A DNA stretch of 64,000 nucleotides from Pegoplata infirma (lineage: Eukaryota > Arthropoda > Insecta > Diptera > Anthomyiidae). The DNA lies in NCBI GenBank assembly GCA_963921195.1, contig OY992538.1, forward strand, positions 11,432,330 to 11,496,329, in the 5' to 3' direction. The notes beneath the pieces were generated by a model. The model was not told where the DNA came from and made no database searches. It saw only the letters and a list, made by a program, of their open reading frames with translations. The translations under genes were made by a program, and so were the position numbers. Below are positions 34,780 to 45,651 of this stretch, one piece after another (position 1 is the stretch's first letter; each line of letters opens with the position of its first letter).

Positions 34780-35345
34780 CGGATCGAGCTCAGGCTCTAA
34801 TTCAGTGACGGTCCGTGAAGTTGTCACTGGGTGTTCTCTAATTTATAAAAACAGAAAATTTAAGTATAAATTCATGTTTTCCTGGACCTAATGCATTCCC
34901 GAGATAGGTAAAGATGGGATGTTACTAGTTTTGTATATTTTTAAATGAGATGCAGCCCAAATTCTATTTTATTGTCATTTTGTTGCCTCACCACATCGAC
35001 AATTAACAAAGAGCATTATTTCGCAAATAAATGGAGTACAAAAATTAATTTTGGATGCATGTCAATATAAAAAATTAAAACTGGGGCTTTGTCTATCACG
35101 GGAACGTGTTACGTCCAGAAAAAAATATTTTATATACATAATTTTTATATTTTAAATAAGTAGAGAACACCCAGTGACAACTTCACGGACCGTCACTGCT
35201 CTAATTATATTTGTTATAAGGCTTCAAGTTGAAAAAATGAAGAAGAAAAATTTAATTTCTAAAAATTATAGACATTTCCGGTATTCCCATACCGGTTTTA
35301 AACACCCCAACTAGTGTTATCATCAGTAGGATTTTAAATGTTACA
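34780..35345 (+). repeat. Direct repeat BB, copy 2, interrupted by AA
   Basis: Matches copy 1 at 33715-33880 once AA and one duplication are removed (GATCGAGCTCAGGCTCTAAT then CTCTAATTATATTTGTTATA). This provides the empty-site comparison for AA. Confidence 0.75.
34803..35198. mobile_element. hAT MITE AA (CAGTGACGGTCC ends, 8-bp TSD)
   Basis: 396 bp. The ends CAGTGACGGTCCGTGAAGTT are perfectly inverted over more than 35 bp. Exact 8-bp duplication CTCTAATT (34795-34802, 35199-35206). CAGTG ends plus 8-bp duplication fit hAT. The uninterrupted repeat at 33715 confirms the target. No ORF. Confidence 0.93.
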
Positions 35346-35522
35346 TTTTTGTTTCGCGGATTTTTTTTCAAAAATTTTTTTGTCAACATCAATTTATTTT
35401 ACCAAATTTAATAATTTTTTAAATCTATTGCACACTGTAGAGTAGGGATATAACTTTTTTTATGTGCAAAATACCACTCCAGTACCATGTGGGGAATGTT
35501 GTTCTGATAATAAAACACTGAT

Positions 35523-36286
35523 TATACCCTACACCACTCTGTGGTACAGGGTATAATGAGTTTGTGCTGATGTTTGTAACTACCCGAAATATTGGTCCTA
35601 GACCTACCTTCAAGTATACCGATCGACTCAGAATTACTTTTTGAGTCGATTTAGCGATGTCCGTCCGTCCGTCTGTCCATCTATCGGTTTAAGCACGATA
35701 CAGGTCGCAATTTTCAATCAATTGACTTGAAATTTGAAACTTAAGCATCTTTTGGCCCAAGGACGAAGCCTCGGGTCATGTTATGACCTAGCCCCCATAC
35801 ACACGCCCCTTTTGGATTCGGCTTAAATGAGTCTAATAACCGTATTATAATAGATATCGCTTTGAAATTCAGCAGGTAATCAAATTTTGTATGCACCAAT
35901 CACTATTCCAAATTTGAAAGGAATCGGGTCAGTTCTTCTGGTAGTCCCCATACAAACCACCTTCCCGATATTCACATAATTCCCTCAAAATTCATAAAAA
36001 TGGAAATATTTGATAAAAAATTTTATTTTTAGGTGTTAAACGTGTACTTTAGTAACCTGATCAAATCGGAATATAATTGGAACATTTCAGTTAAATTGGT
36101 CTATTGACAAAAAAAATAAACCAATTCCACTAAAATTTGATCTGTGCGTGTTTTCTTCACTAAATAATGATCTAACAAAAGACAGATACAATCGGTCCAT
36201 GTTTGGACATGAGACCCATTTTCCGGAAAACACTGGTGTAGGATATCATATGGTCGGTCTTGACCGACTAAAACTTTCTTACTTGT
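35523..36286 (+). mobile_element. Helentron-like element D1
   Basis: Family D: 5' TATACCCTACACCACTCTGT with hairpin (CTGTACC-type arm GTGGTACAGGGTA), core CCCGAAATATTGGTCCTAGA, short GTCCGTCCGTCTGTCC, body with CATACAAACCACCTTCCCGA. The 3' side has subterminal GGTGTAGGATATCATATGG, hairpin GGTCGGTCTTGACCGACT and CTTACTTGTTTTT. Slightly shorter than D2 near 35780. No coding capacity. Confidence 0.85.
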
Positions 36287-36289
36287 TTT

Positions 36290-37248
36290 TAGGTTGATTC
36301 TGTGAAAAAAGTTTCCGCACTGATAGCTATTTTTAAAGTTCTTTAAAATTAAATTTTTATTTTTTTAAATTTGAATCAACACATTAAACTACAACTACAA
36401 GGGTTATCTATCACATAATTCCCAAGGTCTATCAGTCACAAACAGTCCCTAAAAGGCTAGAATTATGGTCAAAGGGCTCCCCCTAACATTCACAAAAGCT
36501 AAGTCCCTCCAATCCATTAATATAACAAAAAAAACCGCTCGGGTTTCAACTTTCGGGTTTACCTACGAAGGGGCGTAGCTTATTGGTGTGGTCCATATGC
36601 ATTATAATTTTTAGCCTTCTTTTAAGTTTTATGACTTTGTAGACCTTGAACCCATTTTGATTACCCCGTATTTAGAGTAAATGCTATGAAAAAGTTAATA
36701 AATAAAGACAAAACTTTAACGCTTTCGGTGAGGAAACTTTTTTCACGATAGAGAAAAAGTGGCACCATATTTTTAATATTTTTTTATGCCCCACACTGAT
36801 ATGCAGTTGTATTTCTGATATTTGCAAAAATTGCAAAAAGTTATAACCCTACTGTAGAGGGTATTAATATGAATATTCGGGTATTAATATGTATATTAAA
36901 TTTTTTTTACAAAAGTGCAAAAAAAAAATTTTTAAACCCAAAAAATAAATTACACTCAAAAATAACACTCACATTTTTTTTACTAAAAAAAAATTTAACT
37001 CAAAATCAAAGTTTTTTTTTTTTTTGTTTTTCCGAATTAACGAGATGTTTAATTATATATTTTTATTAAAAATGATCATAGCTTTATATTTTTCAATTTT
37101 ATTTTATTATAACGAACAACTCAGCTGTTACTTTCTATTATAACTTCTCTCTTGTACTTATCATCCTCCACATTATCATAGAAACATTTGTTATTGGCAC
37201 TTAAATTAAAGTTTCCATTATTCATGTTTATGATGGCGGTTTTATATT
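36290..37248. other. No gene found; small Helentron-like relic near 36845-36870
   Basis: AT-rich. TTATAACCCTACTGTAGAGGGTATTA resembles a 5' terminal hairpin of families C/D, followed by an ACACTCAAAA tract near 36950. Otherwise unassigned. Confidence 0.4.
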
Positions 37249-37381
37249 GTATACCCTCCACTTAGTTATGTATATACATTTATTTATCTTTCTGTATATG
37301 ACACATCTAAATATTAGTAAAGGAATCCATCGACCGATTCATCATTGTCCAGCCAAAACAGATATTGACCTCCCGGAAGAT

Positions 37382-38152
37382 AGACTCAAAAAATCCTTGT
37401 AAAATTACAAGAAAAGTTTGTAACTTTTTTTTCTTGCTACCTCCTATTTAACAAGAATTTCTTGTAATTTTACAAGCTTTTTACAGATAATTTTGTAATT
37501 TTACAAACTTTTTACCAATAAAATTGTTAATTTACAATTTTTGACGCCCACGTAAAAATGAATTAGATCTAGCTAATCTATTTAGATCTAATTATATCAA
37601 TTGTATCTGACCAGATCTAGTATATCCGAGATTTGTCCCCAACTTTGAGATCAAAGTAGATCGGATCAGTAATTGTATCGGGTCAGATCTCGGAAATGGA
37701 GACAAATCTCGGATATAAAAGATCTGATCAGATACATTAGATATAATCAGATCTGAACAGATCACATCATACCTAATCAGTTTTTACACGGGGCGATAAA
37801 ACTTACAAGGAGGTTTCGTGACTTTACTAGATTTTTTGCTACCTCCTATTTTACGAGAATTCCTGTTAAAAATTACGAGCTTTTTTGTAATTTTACAAGC
37901 TTTTTACCAATAAAATTGTAAATTAACAAATTTTTTGGCGCAATAAAACTTATTTCTTGTGAATTTACTAGATTTTTTTGGTAAAAAACATTGGAAATTT
38001 ATAAAATTACAAAAAAAAAATTAAAATTACAAAAAAAATGTAAATTTCAATCGAACTTTGTTTGTTAAAAAACAAAGAAATCTGTCAAATATTGGTAAAA
38101 TAGGATTACGCGACTTTTTCTAGTAATTTGACAAGTTTTGTTTTTGTGTGTA
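37382..38152 (-). mobile_element. TIR element K2, with nested CC
   Basis: Left end GACTCAAAAAATCCTTGTAA, right end CTAGTAATTTGACAAG...TTTTTGTGTGTA. It is a reverse-oriented relative of K1, with the shared boxes CTACCTCCTATTT and TTGTAATTTTACAAGC. Interrupted by CC at about 37550-37793. Confidence 0.7.
37550..37793. mobile_element. GATC-rich mini-element CC nested in K2
   Basis: About 240 bp with far more GATC/AGATCT motifs than anywhere else here (AGATCTAATTATAT, GATCTGATCAGAT and others). Imperfect inverted ends: CCCACGTAAAAATGAATTAG and (complement) CCCCGTGTAAAAACTGATTA. K3 (50878-51275) lacks this block at the same place, which supports insertion. Confidence 0.65.
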
Positions 38153-38366
38153 GCAACTTCTAAATATTCTCCGATTTGTCGGAAATTTAATATGTATATT
38201 TCTTCTGCCGATTGGAATAGGGGTAGCCTTTTGGAGCACAAGGTTTTAATGATTTTGCATTTCGGGCCAGTCTATCTCTACTGTGGTTGGAGGGTATAAA
38301 AACATTAAAGTGTGTAGGGTATTTTTAATTCGGCATAGACGTATATAACTTTTACTTTATTTTTTA

Positions 38367-38796
38367 TTTCATTATAATAACAAAATATTTATTATGTTAA
38401 CATAAAAAAAAATAATATATTTTTTATAAATGACTTTAAAAACCCACAGTCAATCCTACGCATTTTCTTTTTTTTTATAGGACCAAGAAACTATTAAATC
38501 CTTTAATGTATAGAACAATTTTAATACTATTATGTTGTTTTTTTATAAGAATTTTATTTAATAGAATGCATTTTTTTAAAACCTGTTGATTTTCCAATAA
38601 GTATGCAATGCAGAATTTTTTCTTTGCATTTTTCCTAATTAATTCAGTTTCTTTTTCTATGGACTTCGTGCCATTCATTGATTAGATGTTTTTATTTAAA
38701 TAAAAAATTAATTAAATTAAAACACTGTAGGAGTTTATTGTTAAATACTCATTTCCTCTATATATATTTTCTTTTTAATTCTGTCTGTTATATATT
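38367..38796. other. No gene found
   Basis: AT-rich sequence. The minus ORF at 38475-38678 shows no motif and no support. Confidence 0.4.
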
Positions 38797-39438
38797 TATA
38801 CCCTACACCACTCTGTGGTACAGGGTATATTGAGTTTGTGCTGATGTTTGTAACTACCCGAAATATTGGTCCTAGACCTACCTTCAAGTATACCGATCGA
38901 CTCAGAATAACTTTTTGAGTCGATTTAGCGATGTCCGTCCGTCCGTCCGTCCGTCTGTCCGTCCGTCCGTCCGTCCGTCCGTCCGTCTGTCCATCTATCG
39001 GTTTAAGCACGATACAGGTCGCAATTTTCAATCAATTGACCTGAAATTTGAAACTTAAGCATCTTTTGGCCCAAGGACGAAGCCTATTGAAATTGGAGAA
39101 AATCGGTCCATGTTAAGACCTAGCCCCCATACAAACGCCCCCTTTGGATTCGGCTTTAATGACTCTAATAACCGTATTATAATAGATATCGCTTTGAAAC
39201 TCAGCAAGTAATCAAATTTTGTATGCACAAATCACCATTCCAAATTTCAAAGGAATCGGGTCAGTCCTTCTGGTAGTCCCCATACAAACCACCTTCCCGA
39301 TATTCACATAATTCCCTCAAAATTCATAAAAATGGAAATATTTGATAAAAAAATTATTTTTAGGTGCTAAACGTGTACTTTAGCAACCTTATCAAATCGG
39401 AATATAATTGGACCATTTTGGACTTAGTCCCCCATATC

Positions 39439-40919
39439 CAGAGCTTCGAACGAATTAATTCTATTGAGAATTAATTCACCAAAAGTTTAATTCTGTTTTA
39501 ATAAGTTTTGAATTATCATTCCTTACCAGCATTCAACACGAATTAATTCAAAGGCTTAATTCTCAAAGCTTAAATCAAATTGAATTAATTCCCAAGAGAA
39601 TTAATTCCTTGCAAGCAATCATTCGATTGAATGATCAAAATTTTTCATCATTCAAATCTATTACAAATTGAATGATGATTTTTTTATTTCATTCCCTTTG
39701 TATTTTCAAAAATGTGTTGCTTGTGTGCATTTTAAGCATCTTCGTGTGTAAACGATCGGTTGTTGTTTTGTTGACGTCTCGTCTGCTGCTTCCCACACAA
39801 GCATAAATGTGTGTGTGAGTGTGTTGCGCTTCACTGTTTTAAATTGAATGATAAGAAAATTTCACCATTCAATTTGTAGTAGATTGATTTGGATAAAAAA
39901 CAAGTAAGAAAGTTATAGTCGGTCAAGACCTACCATATGATACCCTACACCGGTGTTTTCCGGAAAATGTGCCCCAAGTCCAAACATGGACCGATTGTAT
40001 CTGTCTTTTGTTAGATCTTTATTTAGTGTAGAAAACACACACAGATCAATTTTAAGTGGAATTGGTTAATTTTTTTTTGTCAATATAACAATTTAACTGA
40101 ATATCGGTCGAAATTTTTATATGGGGGACTAAGTCCAAAAATGGTCTAATTATATTCCGATTTGATAAGGTTGCTAAAGTACACGTTTAGCACCTAAAAA
40201 TAATATTTTTATCAAATATTTCCATTTTTATGAATTTTGAGGGAATTATGTGAATATCGGGAAGGTGGTTTGTATGGGGACTACCAGAAGGACTGACCCG
40301 ATTCCTTTGAAATTTGGAATGGTGATTTGTGCATACAAAATTTGATTACTTGCTGAATTTCAAAGCGATATCTATTATAATACGGTTATTAGAGTCATTA
40401 AAGCCGAATCCAAAGGGGGCGTTTGTATGGGGGCTAGGTCTTAACATGGACCGATTTTCTCCAATTTCAATAGGCTTCGTCCTTGGGCCAAAAGATGCTT
40501 AAGTTTCAAATTTCAGGTCAATTGATTGAAAATTGCGACCTGTATCGTGCTTAAACCGATAGATGGACAGACGGACGGACGGACGGACGGACGGACGGAC
40601 GGACAGACGGACGGACGGACGGACATCGCTAAATCGACTCAAAAAGTTATTCTGAGTCGATCGGTATACTTGAAGGTAGGTCTAGGATCAATATTTCGGG
40701 TAGTTACAAACATCAGCACAAACTCAATATACCCTGTACCACAGAGTGGTGTAGGGTATAAATAGTTCATTCCTAAAGAATGATCATTCTTAAGGAATGA
40801 ATTCTTGAAGAATTAATTCAATGATTATGAAAGTTGAATGATTTTAGGGAATGCCAAATTCTATTTTTTTAATTCGAATTAGGAAATTGAATTAAAGAAT
40901 TAATTCTTTCGAACCTTTG
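39439..40919. mobile_element. hAT element F (CAGAG...TTCGAA ends, 8-bp TSD), containing D3
   Basis: Ends CAGAGCTTCGAACGAATTAA and (complement) CAAAGGTTCGAAAGAATTAA; perfect 8-bp duplication CCCATATC (39431-39438, 40920-40927). Without D3 it is about 615 bp, rich in GAATTAATTC and GAATGATCATTC palindromes. Non-autonomous; no transposase. Sits inside D2. Confidence 0.9.
39896..40762 (-). mobile_element. Helentron-like element D3, nested in F
   Basis: Complete minus-strand family D copy: AAACAAGTAAGAAAG...hairpin (GTCGGTCAAGACC) at left; core, (GGAC)n at 40563-40624 and CCACAGAGTGGTGTAGGGTA at right. Its insertion point is A-flanked with no duplication, as Helentron-type insertion predicts. It ended up inside an element that is itself inside another D copy. 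Confidence 0.88.
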
Positions 40920-41137
40920 CCCATATCAAAACTTCGACCGTTATATTGTTATATTGACAAAAAAAATTAACCAATTCCACTTAAAATTGATCTGTGTGTG
41001 TTTTCTACACTAAATAATGATCTAACAAAAGACAGATACAATCGGTCCATGTTTGGACTTGGGACCCTTTTTCCGGAAAACACTGGTGTAGGGTATCATA
41101 TGGTCGGTCTTGACCGACTATAACTTTCTTACTTGTT

Positions 41138-41870
41138 AATATTGATTGTAATTTTATCGTACTTTAAGTTTTTAACAAGAATATTTAACATTGACATTTA
41201 ACTCACTGGCAGAAAAACTAGATGTAACGCATGATTGAAGTCACCATTTTGTTCGTTGACCATGAAGTGAAAAACTTAAAAGGGTTAATTTAAGGCATCA
41301 GTGATAGGAGAAGAAATTAAATTTATGTATTCGTCTACTTTTTTTTTACTTTTTAAGAATTTAAGAAAACATCTGTTTATTGGTTTTTCTTAAATTTTAA
41401 AAGTTAAGATGTCGAAGACAAATGTTGAAGTGTTTGATTGAGACATTTTTAACTCTGAACAAGAATATCAAAAAAAAATTAATTCGGTCGAACGATTTTC
41501 GAGACACCGCTAATTTGAGCAAAATAAAACCATTCCAACCCATGGAGCCCTTCGATCAAAGTTTAAGGTTCTTGGTGAAAGTTTTCTAAAAAGTTTAAAC
41601 TTTAATCAAAGTTTAAAAGAAAGTTTGCCTCAAGCTCTTGGAAAAGGTAAAGGAAAGAAACTTTGAGATCTTTTTCCAAAATTTCTTGACCGTAAGAAAA
41701 AATCGTTTTCTTTGCAATGGACTTTTTTAAGTCTGAGCGCCATTAAATTGCCTAAAGAGGAAGTTTTCATAATTTTTGGGCTTGTGCAATCTACCCTCAG
41801 CTGAACTGAAGAATAAAAATTTCCCCGGACACTTGGGAAAATCAAAAGTTGAAGAAAAATGCCACTTAAG
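41138..41870. other. No gene found; AAGTTTAAA-rich patch
   Basis: AT-rich. Several AAGTTTAAA/TTTAAACTTT motifs cluster at 41560-41620. The minus ORF at 41630-41896 runs into the family C 3' end and is not credible. Confidence 0.4.
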
Positions 41871-41924
41871 TGTAGGGTATTCATGGATTCGGTCAATTCG
41901 AATTTAACTTTTCTACTTGTTTTA
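41871..41924 (+). mobile_element. Helentron-like 3' end (C8)
   Basis: GTGTAGGGTATTCATGGATT, hairpin TTCGGTCAATTCGAA and TTTTCTACTTGTTTT: an isolated family C 3' terminus. The 5' part is not recognisable upstream. Confidence 0.65.
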
Positions 41925-42509
41925 CTATAGTTTTGCCTTATTGAAAATATTTTAAATAAAATAACAGCAATACATTAATACGGAAGTGTTCATCAATGTG
42001 GTTATACATATTTCATAAGCCAACGCAAAACTATTTAATATATTTGCACTTAACGAAGACAGTTACATCGAAATCCTCTCAAGTATTTATGTATAAAAAA
42101 AATTAACCCGTTGATAATAAAAATCACACTCAAAAAACAAGTTATGATTTTGGTTAAAACAATTTAAAGGGGTTGATCAATAAGAATGGTAATAAAAAAC
42201 AAGTAGAAAAGTTAAATTCGACTTGGCCGAATCTATGAATACCCTCCACAATGCCCTTTTTAAGTGATTGTAAATTTTCTAACGTGAAAAAAATAACATT
42301 TTTGATTAGAAATATTTTATTTTGTGTAAAAAAACTTTTTTTTAGCAATTTTTGAAAAAAAAAATAATTTACAATTTTTTTTTTGACTGTAAATTTTTTT
42401 TTGAGTAAATTATAGTTGTTTTTTTTTCGACCTTTCCAATTTAATTATAAAAATAAAATGTTTGAGCTCGAGGCCTAGATTTTGTACTTAAAATTCTTCT
42501 TTATTTATT

Positions 42510-42549
42510 TCCAATATTTCGCCACTCATCTAGTAGCATCCTCAGGGAG
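42510..42549 (-). other. Hammerhead-like hairpin motif, left arm of B2
   Basis: Minus strand: UCC, CUGAGGAU, stem GCUACU / AGUGGC with loop AGAUG, GAAA, UAUU, GGA. One pair is a U-G wobble where the other arm has U-A, so pairing is kept despite the change. Confidence 0.6.
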
Positions 42550-42721
42550 TATAGTGGATTTAAAATAAAAACACAAATTTTAAATATTAACGTTGCTTAT
42601 CGCTATTCATCACAAATTATACTATAATTTGTAATGAATCAATTATACTATAATTTGTGATGAATAGCGATAAACAACGTTAATATTTAAAATTTGTGTT
42701 TTTATTTTAAATCCACTATAC

Positions 42722-42760
42722 TCCCTGAGGATGCTACTCGATGAGTAGCGAAATATTGGA
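42722..42760 (+). other. Hammerhead-like hairpin motif, right arm of B2
   Basis: CUGAGGAU at 42725-42732, stem GCUACU (42733-42738), loop CGAUG, stem AGUAGC (42744-42749), GAAA (42750-42753). Same frame as B1 (GGUCAA/UUGGCC) with a fully different but paired stem. Confidence 0.65.
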
Positions 42761-43249
42761 AATAAACAAAGAAGAATTTTAAGTACAAAATCCAGGCCTC
42801 GAGCTCAAACATTTTATTTTTATAATTAAATTGGAAAGGTCGAATAAAAAACAACTATAATTTACTCAAAAAAAATTTTACACTCAAAAAAAAATTTGTA
42901 AATTATTTTTTTTTTTCAAAAATTGCTAAAAAAAAGTTTTTTTACACAAAATAAAATATTTCTAATCAAAAATAATATTTTTTTCACGTTAGAAAATTTA
43001 CTATCACTTAAAAAGAGCATTGTGGAGTGTATTCATAAATTCGGCCAAGTCGAATTTGACTTTTTTACATGTTTTTTATTATCAGTATTACTGGTCCAAC
43101 CCTTTACATTGATTTTACCAAAATCATAACTTGTTTTTTGAGTGTGGTTTTTATTATCAACGGGTTAATTTTTTTTTATACATAAATACTTGAGAGGATT
43201 TCGATGTAACTGTCTTGGTTAAGTGCAAATATATTAAATAGTTTTGCGT

Positions 43250-43377
43250 CGTCTTAAAATCGATCGAGGATCATGAATATATATACTTTATGGGGTCCTA
43301 GACCAATATTTCGAGGTGTTACAAACGGAATGACAAACTTATATATACCCTCTATCACTAGAGTGGAGGGTATAAAA
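43250..43377 (-). mobile_element. Helentron-like 5' end (family C), truncated at the microsatellite
   Basis: Minus strand: terminal hairpin and core are intact (TATACCCTCTATCACTAGAG, CCTCGAAATATT), but the copy stops exactly where (GTCC)n should begin and abuts the palindrome. The break at the microsatellite is noteworthy. Confidence 0.75.
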
Positions 43378-43709
43378 ACTAAATAAAACATTTTGTATGT
43401 AGGAGTATATTCGCCTTGTCTTGAAGATTTTGGTCCAATTTTTGACGATTTTGGACAAAAAGTTAATTTTGCCTCAGCGGCTTTGTCAACAAGTAAAATT
43501 GCCTGTGTTGGAGAGAACACAATCCGTAAGGGTTCGACGAAGCATCACTTTATTCACAAAGGACACCCCTAGATTTTTTTGGTTTGGACGGGCTAGATAC
43601 CAACTTTTGGACGGGCTAGATACCAACATTCGCTACAACATTTCCGTAATAATACCGTACATATTTGACTGAGTATTTTAAAATTGAACTGACTGTGCTT
43701 TGAGCACTG
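43378..43709. other. No gene found; 21-bp repeat in tandem
   Basis: TTGGACGGGCTAGATACCAA occurs at 43584 and 43607, a near-perfect short tandem. A plus ORF (43421-43672) crosses it; somewhat GC-richer, but I recognise no domain. A decayed coding remnant is possible but unsupported. Confidence 0.4.
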
Positions 43710-44380
43710 CACTAAAAGAATTATTTTTCATAAAATATATGAACAAATTTAAAAAAAATCATAGAATCTATGAAACAATTCATTGGCTGAATGAATATTC
43801 AATAGTAGGGATGTCATTTTCATGCAAATGCATGTTTTTTGTCGATAGTCTAAAAACGATATCAACCAATTATCTTTCCGGATCAAGAAATTTGGGTTAA
43901 AATGGCATCGATTTGTTTTTGCATATTTTTTCATATTTTGGTGAAAATGCATATTTTTGCATATTTTAGTGAAAATGCATATTTTTTGATATTTTGGTTT
44001 AAAATGCATATTTTGTGCATATTTTCTAAACTTTTAAGTGCATATTTTTGCATATTTTGGCATAAATTAGCAAAAATTCAAATTGAAATTTATTTGTTTC
44101 AAAAACTGTTTAAAATTTAAAAAATTTATTTTGAAAATAAGAAATTTTTTTTTATTGTTTTAAATTTTTTTATAGATTGTCTTAGTTTCTAAAAAAATCT
44201 TGCTTACATAAAGTTTTAAATGTAACTATTCAAACCCAGCGTTATTTTTACTTTTTTATAGCACAAATTTTATTTTTTAGTGCATATTTGAATTTTTAGC
44301 TCATATTTTAAGCGCATATTTTTTATTTTTTAGTAGATTCATAGAAAGAATTCATAGAACTAATGAATGTTATTAATAGA

Positions 44381-45056
44381 AAACAAGTAGAAAAGTTTAA
44401 TTCGACTTGGCCGAATCTATGAATACCCTCCACAATGCCCTTTTTAAGTGATAGTAAATTTTCTAACGTGAAAAAAATAACATTTTTGGTTAGAAATATT
44501 TTATTTTGTGTAAAAAAATTTTTTTTTTTTATTAATTTTTGAAAAAAAAAAAAAAAATTACTAATTTTTTTTTTTTGAGTGTAAAATTTTTTTTGAGTGT
44601 AAAATTTTTTTTTTTTGTTTTAGTGTAAAAATATTTTTGTGTGACAAAAATACCTTGTGATATATTTTTGTAACTTACAAATGTTTTTAAAACATGTTTA
44701 ACGGGTTTTCAACACGTGAATTCAAGGTGAAACTAATCTGAAATTTACGGTTTTGCTAATAACTTTTGAACTACTAAACCGATTTGGCTGAAATTTAAAA
44801 CGAACCAGACCAGAGGAACGGCAAACATATATGCCACACTTCAGCGCCCTCAGAATTGCCGTTCGAAAGTTACCGTGTGTTTTATCTCGTAAATTCGAGA
44901 AAAACCCTTGCCGAAATTCACTCATTTCCTTATAATTTTTGAACCACTGGACCGATTTCGCTGGATTGCAATACCAACCTGACCAGGTAAATGCCCAACA
45001 TATATGCCAAACTTCAGGAGCCTCCGTAAAGTCTTTCAAAAGTTAGCGTGTTTTCA

Positions 45057-45110
<54 letters not shown>

Positions 45111-45273
45111 GTACAGACGGACGGACGGACGGACATCGCTAGATCGTCTTAAAATCGATCGAGGATCATGAATATATATACTTTATGGGGTCCTAGACCA
45201 ATATATCGAGGTGTTACAAACGGAATGACAAACTTATATATACCCTCTATCACTAGAGTGGAGGGTATAAAAA
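44381..45273 (-). mobile_element. Helentron-like element C4 in EE
   Basis: Complete minus-strand family C: AAACAAGTAGAAAAG and hairpin at left; two modules; (CAGA)n then (CGGA)n at 45057-45135; core; terminal hairpin CACTAGAGTGGAGGGTATAA. Very similar to C1. The ORF 44722-45039 mirrors the C1 one but C2 lacks it, so it is not taken as a gene. Confidence 0.87.
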
Positions 45274-45380
45274 TGTCATCAATAAGCCTTTTAATTTTTT
45301 TAAAAATTAAAATAATGTTTCAATAATTAAAAAAATTGAATAAATATATTGAAAAAATATAAAAAAAAAAAACAAATATT

Positions 45381-45458
45381 GCTGCCCTGGCGGGATTCGA
45401 ACCTAAGACCTACCGGTTAGGAAATTTATAATCGACATCTTAGCTATCAGCGCCACCA
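45381..45458 (-). pseudogene. tRNA-like sequence 1 in EE
   Basis: Minus strand: A-box TAGCTAAGATG (fits TRGYNNARNNG), B-box GGTTCGAATCC (perfect), then CCGCCAGGGCAGC. A long T-run follows within about 20 nt (TTGTTTTTTTTTTTT), a possible Pol III terminator. The 3' half does not pair with the 5' side as an acceptor stem, so this is not an intact tRNA. It is alignable with tRNA-like 3 at 50303-50376. Possibly a SINE head or captured tRNA relic. Confidence 0.6.
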
Positions 45459-45651
45459 AAGGAGGAAGACCTCGTTTAGTTTTATAATGTTCGTTATATT
45501 TTTTTTGCAAATACACAAACATTTTGTTTTCTACAAACACACACACAGATTTTAGCAGAGTCTTGTGGCAGAGCATAGATACAAACTCAATATGTTAAAG
45601 CAGAATATTAAACAAAATGGATTTTAAGTGTTATTGTATGGTAATATACTT

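Larger units (their letters stand above)
37249..38366 (+). mobile_element. Diverged Helentron-like element C7 with nested K2
   Basis: 5' GTATACCCTCCACTTAG, a weak core (ACACATCTAAATATTAGTAA), then K2, then 3' remnants GTGTAGGGTATTTTTAATTC and GGCATAGACGTATATAACTTTTACTT. GTCY tract lost. Old copy. Confidence 0.5.
38797..41137 (+). mobile_element. Helentron-like element D2, split by hAT element F
   Basis: 5' part 38797-39438 (TATACCCTACACCACTCTGT, core, long (GTCC)n at 38934-38994). 3' part 40920-41137 (hairpin GGTCGGTCTTGACCGACT, CTTACTTGTT). The two parts join at CCCATATC, the duplication made by F. The body is nearly identical to D3, so the family was active recently. Apparent Asp/Gly/Arg/Thr-rich ORFs read the microsatellite. 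Confidence 0.88.
42428..42842. mobile_element. Palindromic element B2
   Basis: Ends CGACCTTTCCAATTTAATTA and complement. Arms contain GAGCTCGAGGCCT and the hammerhead-like motif (42510-42549 minus, 42722-42760 plus). Centre: ACTATAATTTGT repeats. It shares the motif frame with B1 but little else. It forms the core of the larger palindrome. Confidence 0.75.
42023..43249. repeat. 1.2-kb palindrome containing B2 and two family C 3' ends
   Basis: Outer arms ACGCAAAACTATTTAATATA and complement; centre near 42636. Each arm carries a family C 3' end (minus at about 42196-42424, plus at about 42846-43070) and half of B2. The mirror ORFs at 42154-42348 and 42923-43129 are the same sequence and not genes. 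Immediately to the right a family C 5' end begins (43250-43377). Confidence 0.8.

Noticed and set aside
38741..40765. Asp/Gly/Arg/Thr-rich ORFs in D2, D3 and D5
   Set aside because: They read through the (GTCC)n/(GGAC)n microsatellite and the terminal hairpin of family D.
43421..43672. Possible decayed transposase fragment
   Set aside because: No catalytic or DNA-binding motif could be recognised; the repeat within it explains part of the ORF.
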